From Microplitis mediator (taxonomy: Eukaryota > Arthropoda > Insecta > Hymenoptera > Braconidae): DNA of 64,000 bases. A program made the position numbers and the translations under genes. This document shows, piece after piece, positions 59,372 through 64,000 of this stretch. The stretch lies in NCBI RefSeq assembly GCF_029852145.1, contig NC_079977.1, positions 7,832,837 to 7,896,836 on the forward strand, read 5' to 3'. Positions within the stretch are counted from its first letter, which is position 1; each line of letters opens with the position of its first letter. A model generated the notes under the pieces. That model was not told the DNA's origin, did not search any database, and was given only the letters and a program-made list of their open reading frames with translations.

Positions 59372-61389
59372 CACTGGTCACAGAAATTAAGGGATAGAAA
59401 AAAAATCCGAAATTTTTAGGTGATTTTCAACATGCTGTAACTCGGTGAAAAATGGTCGTATAAAAAAAATAAAAAAAGCAAATTGTAGCCTCAAGTTTCT
59501 AGTTTTCAGATCTGGACCTTAAAATTTTTTATCATGTACGGTTCCGGAGTAATCATGAGAAAACCAATAAAAAAAAAATTTTCAAAATTTTTGCTGGTCT
59601 TTCAATACCTCTATGGGCGACTATAAATTTTTTTGAATAATCCGACTGTCTGACTTTTCTTGGAAATTTTATGCCCTTTAATTTGGTGGCCTTAAAAAGT
59701 CTCTACGACGATTTGGCGCCGAGTTATCATTGATCAAAGCAAAAAAGTCCATTTTGGCTTTGATAATTAATAACTCCGGATTTATTGGTTGCACAGAAAA
59801 TGAAAGCAGGGTTTTGAAAACTGGAAAACATTCTCTATAAGGCAAAATTAGTGGCACTTGATAGAAAAATTTTTTTTAAAGCGATATTGTTTGGTAAAAA
59901 ACAGGTCAAAATTCACAAATTTAAGGATATTCGGAAATCTTGCTATAACTTTGGATATAACGGATGAACAAAGGATATCTTCGACTTTTTTTCAACCTCA
60001 AAGTGTCCTGAAAAAACCCTGAAAATTTCAAATCGCTGCGATTTTTCTTTCTTAGTGCCCCGAAGCTTTAAATTTATCGATTTTGTCAAAAATCACCATA
60101 ATTGGTAGTTTCTCGGTTTTTGTTCATTTTTTAGATTTGAAAATGGTTTTTTCACCGATAATCTTCATTTCTTCAACCAAAAAGATCGATTATCGAAAAA
60201 AAAAAAAAAAAAAAAATTTTAAAAAAATTTTTTTTTTTTTTTTTCAAATTTTTTTTTTTCAAAAATTTTTTTTTTTCAAAATTTTTCTTTTGTTGTATCT
60301 GCAATGATTTATCATTGTCAAAAAAAATTCGTAAAATTTTTTTTACCGCCGGCATTAGAGTTACCCAAAGCGTATGTTTGTTAAGTTGACATTTAAAGCA
60401 GATGCAGTTACAGCGGTAAAAAAAATTTTAGGAATTTTTTTTGACAATGATAAATCATTGCAGATACAACAAAAAAAAAATTTTGAAAAAAAAAAATTTT
60501 TGAAAAAAAAAAATTTGAAAAAAAAAAAAAAAATTTTTTTAAAATTTTTTTTTTTTTTTTTTTTTCGATAATCGATCTTTTTGGTTGAAGAAATGAAGAT
60601 TATCGGTGAAAAAACCATTTTCAAATCTAAAAAATGAACAAAAACCGAGAAACTACCAATTATGGTGATTTTTGACAAAATCGATAAATTTAAAGCTTCG
60701 GGGCACTAAGAAAGAAAAATCGCAGCGATTTGAAATTTTCAGGGTTTTTTCAGGACACTTTGAGGTTGAAAAAAAGTCGAAGATATCCTTTGTTCATCCG
60801 TTATATCCAAAGTTATAGCAAGATTTCCGAATATCCTTAAATTTGTGAATTTTGACCTGTTTTTTACCAAACAATATCGCTTTAAAAAAAATTTTTCTAT
60901 CAAGTGCCACTAATTTTGCCTTATAGAGAATGTTTTCCAGTTTTCAAAACCCTGCTTTCATTTTCTGTGCAACCAATAAATCCGGAGTTATTAATTATCA
61001 AAGCCAAAATGGACTTTTTTGCTTTGATCAATGATAACTCGGCGCCAAATCGTCGTAGAGACTTTTTAAGGCCACCAAATTAAAGGGCATAAAATTTCCA
61101 AGAAAAGTCAGACAGTCGGATTATTCAAAAAAATTTATAGTCGCCCATAGAGGTATTGAAAGACCAGCAAAAATTTTGAAAATTTTTTTTTTATTGGTTT
61201 TCTCATGATTACTCCGGAACCGTACATGATAAAAAATTTTAAGGTCCAGATCTGAAAACTAGAAACTTGAGGCTACAATTTGCTTTTTTTATTTTTTTTA
61301 TACGACCATTTTTCACCGAGTTACAGCATGTTGAAAATCACCTAAAAATTTCGGATTTTTTTTCTATCCCTTAATTTCTGTGACCAGTG
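59372..61389. mobile_element. Near-perfect 2-kb palindrome, TIR CACTGGTCACAGAAATTAAG
   Basis: Arms of about 980 bases (59372-60352; 60412-61389) are almost exact inverted repeats around a loop of about 60 bases. The ends are CACTGGTCACAGAAATTAAG and its complement, flanked by TA (59370-59371; 61390-61391). Mirror-image open frames at 60083-60307 and 60361-60678 are the same arm sequence read twice, with A/T-run lysines and phenylalanines, and are not genes. Confidence 0.93.
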
Positions 61390-61397
61390 TATATATA

Positions 61398-62950
61398 GGG
61401 CATATTCCATACCAAATTGACCACTTTTTGAGGTCACCCCCTCCGATATTTTTTAAAAATTTATATGTTTTGGAGGCTGATAAAAAACGCTCTCATGAAT
61501 TTTTTCAAATTTTTTTGACTACTCGTTTCCAAGATACTGATTTTTTTCAAAATACGAGGTTTTTTTTTAAACGGTTATAACTTTGCGAAAAATATACCAA
61601 TCGGATCGTTTTTTTTTTCAAAATCTTCATTTTTGAATGTTCTTTCAAGAAAAAAATACGCTTTTATTCTTAATCAATTCCTTCATGGTTTATTTTAAGT
61701 TTTAAACAAAAAAAACGTTTTTTCGAAATGTATGCCCCCTTCGATTTTTATGAAAAAATTCTCAAAAAAACTTGGATAAATTTAGAAAATTTTGAGACCA
61801 ATCCGATCGTGGTCAAACAATTCGTTCTATTTTTTTCTTAATTCGAAAACATTTTTTTTTTTTAAATATTATTTTTCGACTTAATTTGACCAATAAACAT
61901 TCTCAGATCGGTCTATTTAGCTGCTATGATTTTTTTTTAAATACTGTGCCGGTTGGAGTATACTATTTTATGAAGTTTTTCTATTCAATCAGTAAATGAA
62001 TTTTAAAAATCATCTAAGAACTACTTATGAGTTATCTTTATAACCTAGGAGAGGTAGCACGTGGCCGATAGTCAATAAGAAAAAAAAAACCAAGGGAAGG
62101 ATAGTAAATGAAATTGATCCGCATTCAAACCCCAAAGTAATAAACGATGTTTATTTTTTTTTACGCTTAAACAATTTTTGAATTTTAAATTCAGTTGAAT
62201 TTGAGTATTGTTTTACAAGTAAACTTCCATCGCCATTTGGTATCACACAATGAAGTTTTTGAGTTCCTTTTGTAGTTGCTGTTCTATTAAACATCATTGG
62301 GTGATAGGGATACTCATAAGTAGTTCTTAGTTGATTTTTAAAATTCATTTACTGAATGAGTAGAAAAACTTCAAAAAATAGTATACTCCAACCGGCACAG
62401 TATTTAAAAAAAAATCATAGCAGCTAAATAGACCGGTCTGAGAATGTTTATTGGTCAAATTAAGTCGAAAAATAATATTTAAGAAAAAAAAATGTTTTCG
62501 AATTAAGAAAAAAAATAGAACGAATTGTTTGACCACGATCGGATTGGTCTCAAAATTTTCTAAATTCATCCAAGTTTTTTTGAGAATTTTTTCATACAAA
62601 TCGAAGGGGGCATACATTTCGAAAAAACGTTTTTTTTTTGTTTAAAACTTATAATAAACCATGAAGGAATTAATTAAGAATAAAAGCGTATTTTTTTCTT
62701 GAAAGAACATTCAAAAATGAAGATTTTGAGAAAAAAAAACGATCCGATTGGTATATTTTTCGCAAAATTATAACCATTTCAAAAAAAAAACCTCGTATTT
62801 TGAAAAAAATCAGTATCTTGGAAACGAGTAGTCAAAAAAATTTGAAAAAATTCATGAGAGCGTTTTTATCAGCCTCCAAAACATATAAATTTTTCAAAAA
62901 TATCGGAGGGGGTGACCTCAAAAAGTGGTCGATTTGGTATGGAATGCCCC
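61398..62950. mobile_element. Hairpin element, TIR GGGGCATTCCATACCAAAT
   Basis: Arms 61398-62033 and 62310-62950 are near-perfect inverted repeats, with ends GGGCATATTCCATACCAAAT and GGGGCATTCCATACCAAAT. The ~275-base loop is different in character and holds most of a protein-like frame (62151-62348, minus strand). Confidence 0.88.
62151..62348 (-). CDS. 65-codon open frame in hairpin loop, unknown
   Basis: The first ~14 codons lie in the hairpin arm; the rest lie in the loop, which lacks simple-sequence bias until the end. It includes YEYPYHPMMFNRTATTKGTQ and VIPNGDGSLLVKQYSNSTEF and ends in a lysine/arginine-rich tail made partly by an A-run. No domain recognised. It could be a captured exon or the degraded end of a transposase gene; chance is also possible. 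Confidence 0.3.
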   Translation of the reverse strand: MNFKNQLRTTYEYPYHPMMFNRTATTKGTQKLHCVIPNGDGSLLVKQYSNSTEFKIQKLFKRKKK

Positions 62951-62953
62951 ATA

Positions 62954-64000
62954 TCTATACTAATATATAAATCTATAGGCTCTGTCTGTACATGGTGTTT
63001 TTATTTCGAATTATGCGTCAAATATCATTTTTATGACCTACTCATACTGTATTTACCCTTTTTGGAATTTTTGTCTGTCTGTCTCTCTGTCTGTTTGTAC
63101 CTTTATAACTGATCAACCACTCATCTGATTGAGATGAAATTTTTTATACATATACAAGATGCTGTCACTTAGAATATAGGCTACTATTTAAATTAATTAT
63201 AAATCAGAATTCGGATATATAAATTATTTTTCTAAAAGTACAATAGAAAAACAGTTAAATTACAGCCATCAATTGTTTTTATTCCATTAGCGTCAATTGT
63301 TTTTTATATTTTTTTTATAGATTAGATTTTGTTTAAATTATCAATTGTTTCTGTTAACTGAATCGTATATCACAGTTTATTAAACAGTCAAAATAAAAGA
63401 GTCTAATCTGACTTATTTGTAACTAAGTAAGAATATAAACCTATTCAATATAGTATCTCTGGAACTATAAGGCTTACGGATTTTAAATTCAGCGTGAACG
63501 TTTGATATGTAATGTAGGTATTCTTCATAAGGGCGTTAATAAAATTTACTCCTAACAGGGTTCGCGTGGGCTTCAAGCGTTAATATGCTTCCGTTTTTCA
63601 AATACATACGTTACAGTGTTGAAATTCGGCATGAACGTTTATTGTGTCATTTAGGGATCCCTCATGAAACGACTTTAATAAAATCAACTCCAAAGGGGGT
63701 TCGCGGGGGCGTCAAACGATGATATAGTCCTGTTTTTTGAGTATAGGTGTAACTGACTCAAAATTCGGCCTGAACGTTTATCATGTCATGCCAGTATCCC
63801 TCACTAAATAACTATAACAAAATCTGCTCCAAAAGGGCTACGCGGGGGCGTCAAACGTTAATATACTCCCGTTTCAAAATATATGTGTTACAGAGTTGAA
63901 ATTTAGTGTGACCGTTTATTATGTCATGTCAGTATACCCCACTAAATGGCTATGATAAAATCGGCTTCCAAAAGGAGATGCGGGGGCATCAAACGTTAAG
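62954..64000 (+). mobile_element. Helitron-like region, runs off window end
   Basis: Starts TCTATACTAATATATAAATC directly after the hairpin element and follows the same order as 11762-13000, including TCTGTCTGT runs and ~137-base units with GAACGTTTATTATGTCAT from about 63490. It is clearly diverged from the two duplicated copies, so it is an independent family member. The end is not seen. Confidence 0.6.

Noticed and set aside
60083..60678. Near-identical 74- and 105-codon frames on opposite strands
   Set aside because: They are the two arms of the 2-kb palindrome read from each side, with runs of Lys and Phe from A/T tracts.

Overview
The window reads as an AT-rich, repeat-saturated stretch of an insect-like nuclear genome. 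The grounds are canonical GT-AG introns, polyadenylation signals, a possible solo LTR, hAT-like and Helitron-like elements, many TIR/MITE families with TA target duplications, AC and AT microsatellites, and 5S- and tRNA-derived Pol III modules. A hymenopteran (possibly parasitoid wasp) source is my guess from the repeat families and is weakly supported. There is no bacterial-type gene organisation and almost no intact host coding sequence.

Layout. (1) Positions 1-29362 are two tandem copies of a unit with a 15,102-base offset. They look identical from 1/15103 to 14260/29362. Each unit carries a DNA transposon with inverted-repeat arms and a broken CMC/Plavaka-like transposase (3948-6087; 19050-21189), nested MITEs, a small four-exon gene on the minus strand (8979-9510; 24081-24612, predicted 67 aa), a Helitron-like region with ~137-base tandem repeats, and a 'GGGAAGTT' element with an AC microsatellite. 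The point where the copies diverge lies inside the GGGAAGTT element, as unequal crossing-over between two such elements would leave it. (2) 29363-32134 holds a long AC tract, a CACCGTG-rich palindromic block, a likely terminal coding exon with a poly(A) signal, and a ~159-base tandem repeat. (3) 32810-34112 is a long hairpin element. (4) 34165-49030 is a third, diverged copy of part of the unit, inflated by nested insertions: element A with a 72-base higher-order repeat array, two CCCGGG-terminated TIR elements, a GGGAAGTT element inserted into another GGGAAGTT element, and a 3.2-kb hAT-like element inside that. (5) 49040-57140 has further copies of the same 5'-gene unit, a tRNA-bearing TIR element, an inverted CCCGGG element holding a likely solo LTR, one stretch without recognised repeats (53304-54290), and a MITE containing element B, which contains a second copy of that MITE. 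(6) 57144-62950 is three head-to-tail hairpin elements, including a near-perfect 2-kb palindrome. (7) 62954-64000 is another Helitron-like region.

The most interesting signals are: the small spliced gene and its truncated 5' copies; the repeated association of Pol III promoter modules (5S-like, tRNA-like) with TIR elements; the element A/B family, which keeps its termini and a tRNA-like core but has replaced its 72-base satellite array; and several insertions whose boundaries are confirmed by empty sites elsewhere in the window.
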